NCBI GenBank assembly: GCA_965369995.1
Contig: CBDURO010000001.1
Coordinates: 1 to 64,000, forward strand
From: JAHJCW01 sp965369995
Lineage (GTDB): Bacteria; Fidelibacterota; Marinisomatia; Marinisomatales; JAHJCW01
Direction of reading: 5' to 3'
Length of the DNA: 64,000 nt
Part shown: positions 37,706 through 46,972 of the stretch, in pieces
How positions within the stretch are numbered: the stretch's first letter is position 1
Layout of the letters: every line of letters begins with the position of its first letter
Made by a program: the position numbers and the translations under genes
Notes under the pieces: generated by a model
What the model saw: the letters and a program-made list of their open reading frames with translations, nothing else
Told to the model about the DNA's origin: nothing
Databases searched by the model: none

Positions 37706-40060
37706 ATGTTATCAAAAAAACAATTAATTACAGTTCCCATTTTATTAGTGTTATTGTGCATCATTTTTTATCCGGTAATTTTCCAAGGAAAAATATTTAG
37801 CTCGCCTGATTCACTAAATCCAAAAGCTGCTGCAATCATTTTAAGTGAAACACAAAAGGAAATTGGCGAGTATCCTCTTTGGCAACCTTGGATTTTTAGC
37901 GGCATGCCGACAGCCGAGTCATTCACAAACACAAGCAACTTATATTTTTTACAATACGTTTTCCAATTACTGCATATTCCTACGATCATTATACATTTAT
38001 TACATTTTTTATTTGCCGGTTTAGGAATGTATATATTATTGCGCTACCTTAAAATATCGCAAATTGTTGCGATAATTAGTGGAGCTGGCTTTATGTTGAT
38101 GCCATATTTGGTAACAATGGAAGTATTTGGTCATGGCAGCCAAGCGATGACAGCAGCATACATACCTTGGGCGTTTTGGGCAGCTCTCAAATTATTTGAT
38201 AAACAAAGGATTTTGGATGCCGGAATGTTGGCAATCATTCTTGGTCTGCAACTTCAGCGAGCTCATGTGCAAATTGCTTATTACACATGGATGTTAATAG
38301 GAGCTTTATTCTTATTTAAATTAATATTGTATCTTATAGACAAAGAACTTCGCAATAAAGCGATTAAAGGAAGCGTTCTATTCGTTGTCGCTATTATTTT
38401 AGCACTTGGTATTGCTGCATTAGTCTATTTACCGAGTTTACAGTATTCCTCTGAATCAATTAGGTCAGTTGGCCAACCCGGTTCAGCAAGCTATGATTAT
38501 GCTACAAGTTGGTCATTTCATCCCAAGGAAATTCTTACATTTTTCATTCCATCTGCATATGGTTTTGGAGGTCAAACATATTGGGGCAAAATGCCTTTTA
38601 CCGATTATCCGAATTATATGGGTATAGTTTTTTTATTATTAGCTGTGTTTGCTATAATAAAAAAACGAAATGCTGTTGTATGGTTTTTAGCAGGAACAAC
38701 CCTAATTGCTCTGCTAATTTCATTTGGACGACATTTTGGTATTGTATATAATTTATTTTACGATTTTATTCCATACTTCAGCAAATTTCGGATACCAAGT
38801 ATGATATTAATTATCGTTCAGTTCAATACCGTAATATTAGCTTGCTTCGGATTAGAACAACTTGTTGAACGTAATTGGAAAGACATACCAAAATGGTTTT
38901 GGTGGATTGCAGGTAGCGCAGGTTTTATTATATTGATGCTACTTTTTGGCAGCGGTTGGTTAAAAGAAATAGTCTCAAACGGTTTCACACAGCCTCGTAC
39001 ACAAGATTCACGTTTTGTTGAAGTGATAAATAATTTAAGATGGAAAATGTGGATTAAAGATGCTTGGTTAATGATATTATTTACCATAGGGTTGCTTGCT
39101 GCTTTTTTCCTTTTTATGAAAGATAATATTTCTAAAGTTATATTCATTGTAATAATTGGCGCATTAGCGCTTATTGATTTAGGAATAGTCAATTATAAAA
39201 TAGTACAACCCGAACCAAATTCTGGAAGAGTTTCCCAACTTGTTAGTAAAAAAGCTATTGAGAGATACTTTCAACACGATAAAATAACCAAGTTCTTAAC
39301 TGAAGATGAAACAGCTTACCGAGTTTACCCCATTGGTACCCTATTTGGTGAATCAAGATTACAAGCCTTTGGAATTCAATCGGTAGGTGGTTATCATCCG
39401 GCAAAATTGGCTATCTACAATAGATTCTTATCTAAAACAAATAATATAAGTACATTGCCGCTAATGCGAATGATGAATATCCGTTATATACTTAGTCCAC
39501 AAGTGGTAAATCATCCCGATTTAGAGAAAGTATTTATTGACAAAATGCAAACCGGTTCAGGTAAAATTACGATATGGGTTTATCGCATTTCACACAGTAT
39601 CCCGCGTGCTTGGTTCGTCGATAAAGTTGAAGTTGTTAACGAAAACGATTTATGGCAAAATCTATTAAATGAATCGTTTGATCCTGCACAAATTGCGTTT
39701 ATTAATGAACCGCTTACTGAAGTAATCACCAAAGGCGATAAAATCTTGGAATATGAATCATCAATTCATCATATTAAGCTGAAAACCACCTCTCAAAATG
39801 CAGGATTTCTTGCAATAAGTGAAGTTCACTATCCATTAAGATGGAAAGCAAAGATTGATGGTAAACCGATCAAAACATATGAAACAAATGGTATAATTCG
39901 CGGAATAGAAGTTCCTGTTGGAGAACATATAATTGAATTTGAGTATGATAAATCAGTGTTTCATAAAGGAATATTAATATCAATTTCATCATTTATCTTA
40001 GCAATTGGTATTATAGCATTTGGACTGATTAGGAATAAAAAGACTAATGAACTGGTATAA
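37706..40060 (+). CDS. YfhO-family membrane protein (predicted GT-C glycosyltransferase)
   Basis: A 784-residue protein with about 12-13 membrane helices in residues 1-510 and a soluble domain (about 520-740), then a last helix. The early periplasmic loop has LWQPWIFSGMPTAESF, and later FGHGSQAMTAAYIPWAFWA, both typical of YfhO/DUF6541-type proteins related to GT-C enzymes. The soluble part contains VGGYHPAKLAIYNRFL. YfhO-family proteins decorate teichoic acid or other glycans in Firmicutes. Here it would modify the glycan after flipping. The 3' end overlaps the sensor kinase by 14 nt. Confidence 0.85.
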   Translation: MLSKKQLITVPILLVLLCIIFYPVIFQGKIFSSPDSLNPKAAAIILSETQKEIGEYPLWQPWIFSGMPTAESFTNTSNLYFLQYVFQLLHIPTIIIHLLHFLFAGLGMYILLRYLKISQIVAIISGAGFMLMPYLVTMEVFGHGSQAMTAAYIPWAFWAALKLFDKQRILDAGMLAIILGLQLQRAHVQIAYYTWMLIGALFLFKLILYLIDKELRNKAIKGSVLFVVAIILALGIAALVYLPSLQYSSESIRSVGQPGSASYDYATSWSFHPKEILTFFIPSAYGFGGQTYWGKMPFTDYPNYMGIVFLLLAVFAIIKKRNAVVWFLAGTTLIALLISFGRHFGIVYNLFYDFIPYFSKFRIPSMILIIVQFNTVILACFGLEQLVERNWKDIPKWFWWIAGSAGFIILMLLFGSGWLKEIVSNGFTQPRTQDSRFVEVINNLRWKMWIKDAWLMILFTIGLLAAFFLFMKDNISKVIFIVIIGALALIDLGIVNYKIVQPEPNSGRVSQLVSKKAIERYFQHDKITKFLTEDETAYRVYPIGTLFGESRLQAFGIQSVGGYHPAKLAIYNRFLSKTNNISTLPLMRMMNIRYILSPQVVNHPDLEKVFIDKMQTGSGKITIWVYRISHSIPRAWFVDKVEVVNENDLWQNLLNESFDPAQIAFINEPLTEVITKGDKILEYESSIHHIKLKTTSQNAGFLAISEVHYPLRWKAKIDGKPIKTYETNGIIRGIEVPVGEHIIEFEYDKSVFHKGILISISSFILAIGIIAFGLIRNKKTNELV

Positions 40061-41210
40061 ATATTCAGTAAATATAAAAGCCGGGTTATTTATTCTTGGA
40101 ATATTTCTTGTTTCTGCATTTGTACTTTTTACACAGAAGATCGTAAGAGATCTACGAGATGATAATCGAGAAATTGTGCAGTTATATGCTGAAATAATAG
40201 CCGGAGTTGCAACAAGCGAAAATGATGAAAATTTAAATTTCATATTTGAAAATATCATTCAAAAAGTACAATTTCCACTAATTCAATCTGATGCGGAAAT
40301 GAAGCCGATATCTTGGAGAAATTTACCGGATAATGTCAATTCTGAAGCCGGAGCTTTACGGTATCAAAAAACCATGGATCACCAAAATGATCCTATTCCA
40401 CTTGTTTATAAAAATCCTGATTCGAATGAAACAATTATATTCGGTTATCTGCATTTTGGAGATTCACGACTAATCAATCGATTGATATGGTTACCTTATT
40501 TGCAAATCGGATTAGTTGGTTTATTTATATTATTGGGATTTATCGGTTTTTCGGTAATTAGGAATAGCGAGAAAAGACATATTTGGGCGGGAATGGCACG
40601 TGAAACGGCACATCAATTGGGTACGCCTGTATCAGCTTTATTAGGCTGGGTTGACTTATTGAAAACTAATCCGAATCGTTCAAAATCTATAGTGAAAGAT
40701 ATGGACATGGATTTAGCTCGCTTGCAGGAGATAAGTAGTCGCTTTAGCGATATGGGTACCGCACCTAAATTTGAAAAATTAGATTTAGTTGAATTAATAC
40801 AATCAATAATAAAATATCTGCAACATCGAGTTTCTGGAGTTGAAATCCGATTGACTTTTGATGATTCAGTGCAATATACAGTTAACGGTAATAAAAAATT
40901 ATTAAGTTGGGCGATTGAGAATCTTGTGAAAAACGGAATTGATGCATCAAAGAATGTTGGGGGGAAAATCAATATAAATTTAAAAAAAGAGAAAAACCGA
41001 TTTATTATAGATATAATAGATTTTGGTATGGGGATTCCTAAGAGAGATTGGAAGAATATTTTTAGACCAGGATTCAGTACAAAAAAATACGGTTGGGGGT
41101 TAGGGTTATCTTTGACAAAAAGAATTGTTATGGATTTCCATAAAGGTAAGATTTTTGTTAAAGAATCTGTGATTGATTCCGGTACAACGATAAGTATAAT
41201 CCTTAGATAA
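40047..41210 (+). CDS. Sensor histidine kinase, PorY-like
   Basis: A 387-residue kinase. The membrane helices are at about residues 10-30 and 150-172, enclosing a roughly 120-residue extracytoplasmic sensor with VQFPLIQSDAEMKPISWRNL. The H-box is ARETAHQLGTPVSALLGW, followed by N-box ENLVKNGIDASKN, G1 DFGMGIP and G2 WGLGLSLTKRIV. No response regulator is adjacent. The ETAHQLGTP DHp type is what I remember for PorY and related Bacteroidota kinases, so the PorX-like protein at 13288 is a candidate partner. It may instead report on surface-glycan state, given its cluster. Confidence 0.88.
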   Translation: MNWYKYSVNIKAGLFILGIFLVSAFVLFTQKIVRDLRDDNREIVQLYAEIIAGVATSENDENLNFIFENIIQKVQFPLIQSDAEMKPISWRNLPDNVNSEAGALRYQKTMDHQNDPIPLVYKNPDSNETIIFGYLHFGDSRLINRLIWLPYLQIGLVGLFILLGFIGFSVIRNSEKRHIWAGMARETAHQLGTPVSALLGWVDLLKTNPNRSKSIVKDMDMDLARLQEISSRFSDMGTAPKFEKLDLVELIQSIIKYLQHRVSGVEIRLTFDDSVQYTVNGNKKLLSWAIENLVKNGIDASKNVGGKININLKKEKNRFIIDIIDFGMGIPKRDWKNIFRPGFSTKKYGWGLGLSLTKRIVMDFHKGKIFVKESVIDSGTTISIILR

Positions 41211-41235
41211 GATTGTAGAATTACATCTTATCTAA
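41203..41235 (+). promoter_or_regulatory. Perfect 11-bp hairpin overlapping the kinase stop codon
   Basis: TTAGATAAGAT (41203-41213) pairs with ATCTTATCTAA (41225-41235) across an 11-nt loop. The kinase stop codon TAA (41208-41210) lies in the first arm. No T-run follows, so it is not a standard rho-independent terminator. It could protect the upstream mRNA 3' end or regulate the sulfurylase gene 52 nt downstream. Confidence 0.55.
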
Positions 41236-41287
41236 TCGTAAATTCCGCGCTAAATTTTAACTAATATATACTAAATAGGATAATTAT

Positions 41288-43000
41288 ATGACAACTTCAT
41301 TGATAGAACCACACGGTGGCGAATTATGTAATTTATTTGTTTCTGAGGAACGTCAAAAAGAGCTGAAGAGTTTATTAATTAATGACGAATCATGGACTCT
41401 GACAGATAGACAAGTTTGCGATTTAGAATTAATTCTAAATGGTGGTTTTTCTCCGTTGAAAGGATTTTTTAATAAAAAAGACTATGATTCTGTAGTAAAA
41501 AATATGCGTTTGGCTGATGAAACTTTGTGGCCAATGCCAATTACACTTGATATAACCCAAGAGATTTCTGATAAACTTTCGCAAGGCGATAAGTTAGTAC
41601 TGCGTGATAAAGAAGGATTTCCATTAGCAATTTTGCATATTGAAGATATTTGGAAACCGGATTTAAAAGCAGAAGCTCAATCTGTTTTTGGTACAGTTGA
41701 TGATACACATCCGGCAGTAAATTATCTTTTGAATTTTACTAACCCTGTATATGTTGGTGGCACTTTAGAAGGCATGACATCCCCAAAGCATTATGATTAT
41801 CAAGGACTTAGGCATACACCATCGGAGTTGCGTGAACAATTTTCAAAACGTGGTTGGGAAAATATTGTAGCGTTTCAAACTAGAAATCCAATGCATCGTG
41901 CTCATGTTGAATTAACGATGCGCGCTGCCAATGAAATTGGTGCTAATGTGTTAATTCATCCGGTTGTCGGTTTAACTAAACCTGGAGATGTTGATCATTA
42001 TACTCGGGTTAGATGTTATGAAAAAGTACTGCCAAAATATCCGCATGGAACAGTATTATTAAGCTTGCTTCCTTTAGCAATGAGGATGGGCGGTCCGAGA
42101 GAAGCATTATGGCATGCAATTATCCGTAAAAATTATGGCTGTAATTTCTTAATTGTTGGACGTGACCATGCCGGTCCCGGAAATGATAAGGACGGAAACC
42201 CATTTTATGGTCCATATGATGCACAAGATTTGTTAAAAGAGCATGAGAATGAACTCGGAATAAAAATGGTTCCATTTAAATTGATGGTTTATATGGTGGA
42301 TCGTGCGGAATATCGTCCTAATGATGAAGTACCGGAAGACGCAAAAATTCTAAGTATATCCGGTACAGAATTACGACGCAGATTAGATAAAGGTTTAGAG
42401 ATTCCGGAATGGTTTTCATATCCGGAAGTTGTTGAAGAGCTTAGAGTAACTAGACCTTCACTAAATAAACGGGGTTTCTCAGTCTTTTTTACCGGACTTT
42501 CCGGTTCCGGAAAGTCAACATTGGCAAATGGATTGATGGTAAAACTATTAGAAGATGGTAGACGACCGGTAACGTTATTGGATGGTGATATCGTTCGTAC
42601 CCATCTATCTAGCGAGCTTGGCTTTTCAAAAGAACATCGTTCAATTAATATACAAAGGATTGGTTATGTTGCGAGTGAAATAACCAAAAATTTTGGTATA
42701 GCAATCTGTGCTCCTATTGCTCCGTACAAAGCTGATCGACAAGTAGTAAGAAAAATTATTTCACATTATGGTGGATTTATTGAAGTGTACGTAAATACAT
42801 CTTTAGAAGTATGTGAAAGACGTGATGTAAAAGGGTTGTATGCCAAAGCACGTCAGGGTATTGTGAAAGAGTTTACCGGAATCAGTGATCCATATGAAAA
42901 GCCGGAGAATGCCGAAATTGTTATTAATTCAGAGGATACTGATCCCGAAATATTAGTACAGGATATTTTACTTAAAATTGAACAATTAGGTTATATCTAA
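41288..43000 (+). CDS. Bifunctional ATP sulfurylase / APS kinase
   Basis: A 570-residue fusion making PAPS from sulfate in two steps. Residues about 1-390 are ATP sulfurylase, with FQTRNPMHRAHVELTMRA (the HxxH nucleotide site) and IVGRDHAGPGND. Residues about 395-570 are APS kinase, with Walker A FTGLSGSGKST, the DGDIVRTHL lid region and SEDTDPEILVQDIL at the end. The kinase P-loop is intact, unlike in fungal fusions where the kinase-like domain is only regulatory. It likely supplies PAPS for assimilation or for the sulfotransferase at 35271. A bidirectional terminator follows. In related genomes it is named sat or cysC by domain. Confidence 0.96.
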   Translation: MTTSLIEPHGGELCNLFVSEERQKELKSLLINDESWTLTDRQVCDLELILNGGFSPLKGFFNKKDYDSVVKNMRLADETLWPMPITLDITQEISDKLSQGDKLVLRDKEGFPLAILHIEDIWKPDLKAEAQSVFGTVDDTHPAVNYLLNFTNPVYVGGTLEGMTSPKHYDYQGLRHTPSELREQFSKRGWENIVAFQTRNPMHRAHVELTMRAANEIGANVLIHPVVGLTKPGDVDHYTRVRCYEKVLPKYPHGTVLLSLLPLAMRMGGPREALWHAIIRKNYGCNFLIVGRDHAGPGNDKDGNPFYGPYDAQDLLKEHENELGIKMVPFKLMVYMVDRAEYRPNDEVPEDAKILSISGTELRRRLDKGLEIPEWFSYPEVVEELRVTRPSLNKRGFSVFFTGLSGSGKSTLANGLMVKLLEDGRRPVTLLDGDIVRTHLSSELGFSKEHRSINIQRIGYVASEITKNFGIAICAPIAPYKADRQVVRKIISHYGGFIEVYVNTSLEVCERRDVKGLYAKARQGIVKEFTGISDPYEKPENAEIVINSEDTDPEILVQDILLKIEQLGYI

Positions 43001-43008
43001 AAGTATGA

Positions 43009-43043
43009 AAAACCCTCAAGGTTTAACAAACCTTGAGGGTTTT
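43009..43043. terminator. Bidirectional rho-independent terminator
   Basis: A perfect 16-bp stem: AAAACCCTCAAGGTTT (43009-43024) against AAACCTTGAGGGTTTT (43028-43043), loop AAC. A-tract and T-tract ends serve both directions, closing the sulfurylase/kinase gene on the plus strand and mpg on the minus strand. The mpg stop codon (43016-43018) is inside the stem. Confidence 0.95.
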
Positions 43044-43717
43044 GTTATAATACAATAATTTATTTCCGATTGATTCTTTCTTACTGTTAATGGATTGTTA
43101 GTACAATATTTAACATAATCGAAATCGATAAATCGATATAATAAATGTTCGTCGCGACCTGTTGGAATACCAAGTCTTTTAGCGTTAATGATTTTATTAG
43201 GTCGAATACTAACATCTTCAATGAAAAATTGATTTAAATCAAATTGTTTTTGATCCCATTCTTTCACGGTTATACCTAACGATCTACAAAGCAATGTTTG
43301 TCCCGAACATAGCTTCATCGGTGAGCGAGGAGATCTTTCACTATTTGTCGGATTGTTTGATTGCATAATTTTTGTCATATTTTCAGGACTCATGTTATCA
43401 AGATAAGGAATCCCTGATTTTATCAGAACGGCATTTCCTTTTCCTTTGCATGAAATATTTAATGAATCTTTCCCACGGGCATAGTACATATAAATTGTTC
43501 CAGGTGGCATAAATAATGCTCTTCGTTTGTGTGTGTATCCTAATGAAGCATGACTACCTTTTTCATTAATATAATATGCTTCAGTTTCAATTATTTGTGC
43601 TGAGAGCCAATTTTCACCGAATTTATTTCGGATGATTTTTCCTAACAAACTTTCTGCAACTTTACTCGCATCACGATTAAAGAATGAAGTTTGTAATATA
43701 TTTTGTTTCTTTGTCAT
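43016..43717 (-). CDS. mpg: DNA-3-methyladenine glycosylase (AAG/MPG family)
   Basis: A 233-residue base-excision repair enzyme removing alkylated purines. Family segments are SFFNRDASKVAESLLGKIIR, IIETEAYYINEKGSHASLGY (catalytic-site glutamate in ETEAY) and PGTIYMYYARGKDSLNISCK, then CSGQTLLCRSLGI near residue 138. Length is slightly over the usual 200. The last five codons (RFVKP) are written in the terminator stem, so the C-terminus seems shaped by it. It is a single minus-strand gene convergent with the sulfurylase gene and divergent from yajC. Confidence 0.95.
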   Translation of the reverse strand: MTKKQNILQTSFFNRDASKVAESLLGKIIRNKFGENWLSAQIIETEAYYINEKGSHASLGYTHKRRALFMPPGTIYMYYARGKDSLNISCKGKGNAVLIKSGIPYLDNMSPENMTKIMQSNNPTNSERSPRSPMKLCSGQTLLCRSLGITVKEWDQKQFDLNQFFIEDVSIRPNKIINAKRLGIPTGRDEHLLYRFIDFDYVKYCTNNPLTVRKNQSEINYCIITKPSRFVKP

Positions 43718-43784
43718 AAAAACAACATCTAATAATGTTGCCTTTGAGATTAAACTAAAAACAGGGTAATTTTCAATATTAATA

Positions 43785-43794
43785 AAAAGGAGAA
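43785..43794 (+). promoter_or_regulatory. Ribosome binding site fixing the yajC TTG start
   Basis: AAAAAGGAGA precedes TTG 43799 by 4 nt. No in-frame ATG gives a full-length protein, so this strong Shine-Dalgarno decides the start. The next in-frame ATG (codon 19, MLSILPF) would cut into the membrane anchor. Confidence 0.8.
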
Positions 43795-43798
43795 TAAC

Positions 43799-44134
43799 TT
43801 GGATATTATTTATGCATCAACTCAAGGAAATGGCGGTAGCGGAGGAATGCTTTCAATATTGCCTTTTGTCTTGATAATGTTGATTTTATATTTTTTAATG
43901 ATACGTCCGCAAGCCAAACGGCAAAAAGAAAAGAGGACAATGATGGAAGCCCTTAAAAAAGGAGATCGCATTGTAACGATTGGAGGTGTACACGGAACAG
44001 TTGTAGGATTAAAAAATCAAGGTAAAATCGTTGTAATAAAGGTTGACAAAAATACAAATTTAACTGTTATTAAAAGTTCAATTGCTGGTTTAGCCGAATC
44101 AGTTACCGAAGAAGATACAAAGATTGAAGCTTAA
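43799..44134 (+). CDS. yajC: Preprotein translocase subunit YajC
   Basis: A 111-residue accessory subunit of the Sec translocon (SecDF-YajC). A single membrane helix at residues about 20-40 (LPFVLIMLILYFLMIRPQAK) ends in the family RPQAKRQKE motif, followed by the cytosolic domain with LKKGDRIVTIGGVHGTVVGL. Start is TTG with a strong ribosome site. secD and secF are not in the window. It is followed by def after 4 nt. Confidence 0.97.
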   Translation: MDIIYASTQGNGGSGGMLSILPFVLIMLILYFLMIRPQAKRQKEKRTMMEALKKGDRIVTIGGVHGTVVGLKNQGKIVVIKVDKNTNLTVIKSSIAGLAESVTEEDTKIEA

Positions 44135-44138
44135 ATAA

Positions 44139-44690
44139 ATGTCAATTTTTGAAATTGTAAAATATGGTGATCCGCGGTTGCGAAAAGTATGCAAAACAGT
44201 AAAAGATTTTTCTGTATTAACAGACATTGTCACCAATATGTACGATTCCATGTATGAAGCTGAAGGAATCGGTTTGGCGGCTAACCAAATTGGTATCGAT
44301 CTAAATTTATTTATCATTGATATTACACACGCGGATGAGGTTACCAAATCAGCCGAATTTGTAAACGGTAAAATCGTTGATTCACATGGGGAATCAACAA
44401 TTTCAGAAGGTTGTTTATCTATTCCAGGGGTGGAATTTGAAATTAAACGTCCGGAATTCATTATTTTGCAATATCAAAAAATTGATGGTTCGAAACATGA
44501 GCAAGAATTTGACGGTTTATATGCAAGAGTTATTCAACATGAAATAGATCATCTAAATGGAAAATTGATTATTGACCATGTAAGTTCAATCGCGAAATTA
44601 CGTTATAAGTCTCAGTTGAAAGAAATAAAGGAGAATGCGGATTATCACTATTCTGATCTATTAGAACGTAGCGGTGCAACCCTATTATAA
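44139..44690 (+). CDS. def: Peptide deformylase
   Basis: A 183-residue iron/zinc hydrolase removing the formyl group from N-terminal methionine. All three motifs are present: EGIGLAANQIG, EGCLSIPG (metal-binding cysteine) and QHEIDHLNG (two histidines and catalytic glutamate). It sits directly before fmt, so formylation and deformylation enzymes are encoded together. Confidence 0.98.
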   Translation: MSIFEIVKYGDPRLRKVCKTVKDFSVLTDIVTNMYDSMYEAEGIGLAANQIGIDLNLFIIDITHADEVTKSAEFVNGKIVDSHGESTISEGCLSIPGVEFEIKRPEFIILQYQKIDGSKHEQEFDGLYARVIQHEIDHLNGKLIIDHVSSIAKLRYKSQLKEIKENADYHYSDLLERSGATLL

Positions 44691-44726
44691 AATATTTTTA
44701 TAGTGAGTTTTAAGGTTAGTTAAATC

Positions 44727-45659
44727 ATGCGTATTATTTTTATGGGTAATCCGGATTTTGCAGTACCAAGTCTGCAGCGTATTTCTAAATCGTCACATAA
44801 AATAATCGCTGTTGTTTCAAATCTGCCTAAACGGATTGGTCGAGGAAATAAAATAAAAGAAACTGTTGTCGGTATTGCCGCTAAAGCGATGGAGATCCCG
44901 TTGCTCCAACCTCCCAAATTAAATGATAAACAGTTCTTACAATACTTATCGTGGATGAAACCGGATATTTTTGTGGTAGTTGCCTATAAAATATTATCTG
45001 ACAGATTGCTTTCTATACCAAAATATGGGGCAATTAACTTACATCCATCACTATTACCAAAATATCGTGGTGCTGCACCGATTCAATGGTCACTTATTAA
45101 CGGTGACTTACAGACTGCCGTAACAACAATTTTGCTATCTAAACAAATTGATTCCGGTGAAATATTATTGCAAGAAATTGTTGATATTGGTGATGAAGAT
45201 AATTACGGAACGCTCGCTAGTCGGTTAAGTGAAATTGGAGCTGACTTAGTTATCAAAACACTTAATGGAATTGAAGAAGGTAATTTAAAAGGAACTTCTC
45301 AGGACGAATCTAAAGTTACCTTAGCACCTAAGATTAAATCTGATGATTATAAAATTAATTGGACAAAACCGGCATTTGAAATTCACAATTTAATCCGAGC
45401 GTTTTCTCCAGCTCCGGGTGCCTTTACAACATTTAATAGTAAACGTATTAAGATTTTTTCCTCGTCAATGTTAAATAAATCATCAGATAATAACAAATGT
45501 GGAGAAATTGTAATTTATAGTAAAAATCAACTTGTAATACAAACCGGTAAAGGTTTGTTAGAAATTGGAGAAGTGCAACTTGAGGGTAAGAAACGAATGA
45601 AAGTTGAAGAATTTTTACGCGGTACAAAGTTACAATTCAAAATGATGCTTGGAGATTAA
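44727..45659 (+). CDS. fmt: Methionyl-tRNA formyltransferase
   Basis: A 310-residue enzyme that formylates initiator tRNA. The N-terminus MRIIFMGNPDFAVPSLQRI and the folate/catalytic segment NLHPSLLPKYRGAAPIQW are clear, with the C-terminal tRNA-binding domain from about residue 205 (NLIRAFSPAPGAFTTF). It follows def by 36 nt, and its TAA stop shares a base with the rsmB start. Length is normal. Confidence 0.98.
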   Translation: MRIIFMGNPDFAVPSLQRISKSSHKIIAVVSNLPKRIGRGNKIKETVVGIAAKAMEIPLLQPPKLNDKQFLQYLSWMKPDIFVVVAYKILSDRLLSIPKYGAINLHPSLLPKYRGAAPIQWSLINGDLQTAVTTILLSKQIDSGEILLQEIVDIGDEDNYGTLASRLSEIGADLVIKTLNGIEEGNLKGTSQDESKVTLAPKIKSDDYKINWTKPAFEIHNLIRAFSPAPGAFTTFNSKRIKIFSSSMLNKSSDNNKCGEIVIYSKNQLVIQTGKGLLEIGEVQLEGKKRMKVEEFLRGTKLQFKMMLGD

Positions 45660-46972
45660 TGAAATCTGTACGCGAGCAAGTTGTAGAAATAATCGATATA
45701 TTTTATAATACAACTCTCGATTTAAAAACGATTCACAATAATTATTTTAAACAAAATAATGTTAACACATTAGATCGAAATCGTATAGTTGTATTGTCGA
45801 AAGAAATACTACGCTGGAAAGGAAGAATAGATTTCTTTTTAAAAAATCATCTCGATCATCCAATTAATAAACTTCAACCACAATTATTGGTTATTCTGGA
45901 ACTCGCAACCTATGAATTGATATTTGATAGCAAGGTTCCTGATTATGCTGCAATTAATAGTGCGGTCGATTTAACAAAACAGAAATTAAATAAGAAGACT
46001 AGCGGTTTAGTGAATGCAGTATTAAGAAAAATTAATTCTGCTGATACCAATACAAAACCTAAACAAATAAAAGATTTTGAATGGTATTCATTTCCCAATT
46101 GGTTATTTGAAAAATGGCTAAAACAATTTGGTGAAACTCGTACTCATCAATTATGTGATTACTTTAATTCTCCTGTTCCTCTTACAATTAGAAGAAATGC
46201 TTTTAAAATTAATCATGACAGTTTTATTGAAAAAATCGAAGATGATGCTATCAAACTGTCCCAGACTGAGAGCTCCGATTGTTTCTACAATGTTAAATCA
46301 GGTGGAACACGATTATTAAATCATCCACTTTTTCTAAAAGGTCTTTTCTCTTTTCAAGATAGAGGTGCCGGTGCTATTGTGGAAGTTTTGGACCCACAAC
46401 CAAATGAAGTAATATTGGATGTATGTTGCGCTCCCGGAACCAAGACAAATTATATTAGTGAACTTATGCAAAATACAAGGAAAATATACGCAAGTGATAT
46501 TAATATAGATCGAATCGATGTTGCAAAAAAAGATGAAGTTCGGTTAAAAAATAAAAATATCATTTGGGAACAAAAGGATGCTACGAAAGATACATTTCCC
46601 ATGGCTGATAGAGTTTTAGTTGATGCACCTTGTACCGGAACAGGTGTCATTGGGCGCAGACCGGACATTAAATGGAGACGTAAACTGAAGCATCTAAAAA
46701 GAGTGGTTGAATTACAAATATCAATACTAAATCATGTATATAAATTTGTTAAGCAAGGCGGAGTCTTGGTGTATGCAACATGTTCGTTGGAAGAGGAAGA
46801 AAATTGGCAAGTTGTGGAAGCGTTTCTTAAATTACTAGATGATTTCAAAGTTGTATCAATTGAAAATCCCCGATTAACAAATTTAATTGATGAAAAAGGT
46901 GCACTTAAAATATTTCCTTCGGAGAATCAAATGGACGGGATGTTTGCCGTAAAAATGATTAGAGAAAGATGA
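45659..46972 (+). CDS. rsmB: 16S rRNA (cytosine-967-C5)-methyltransferase RsmB
   Basis: A 437-residue methyltransferase. Residues 1-140 are a NusB-like RNA-binding domain (VPDYAAINSAVDLTKQKLNK). The C-terminal Rossmann domain has SAM-binding VILDVCCAPGTKTNYISEL, motif IV VDAPCTGTGVIGRRPDIKW and motif VI YATCSLEEEENWQVV, each with the family cysteine. It forms a def-fmt-rsmB run known from many bacteria. It overlaps the PASTA gene by 4 nt. Confidence 0.97.
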   Translation: MKSVREQVVEIIDIFYNTTLDLKTIHNNYFKQNNVNTLDRNRIVVLSKEILRWKGRIDFFLKNHLDHPINKLQPQLLVILELATYELIFDSKVPDYAAINSAVDLTKQKLNKKTSGLVNAVLRKINSADTNTKPKQIKDFEWYSFPNWLFEKWLKQFGETRTHQLCDYFNSPVPLTIRRNAFKINHDSFIEKIEDDAIKLSQTESSDCFYNVKSGGTRLLNHPLFLKGLFSFQDRGAGAIVEVLDPQPNEVILDVCCAPGTKTNYISELMQNTRKIYASDINIDRIDVAKKDEVRLKNKNIIWEQKDATKDTFPMADRVLVDAPCTGTGVIGRRPDIKWRRKLKHLKRVVELQISILNHVYKFVKQGGVLVYATCSLEEEENWQVVEAFLKLLDDFKVVSIENPRLTNLIDEKGALKIFPSENQMDGMFAVKMIRER

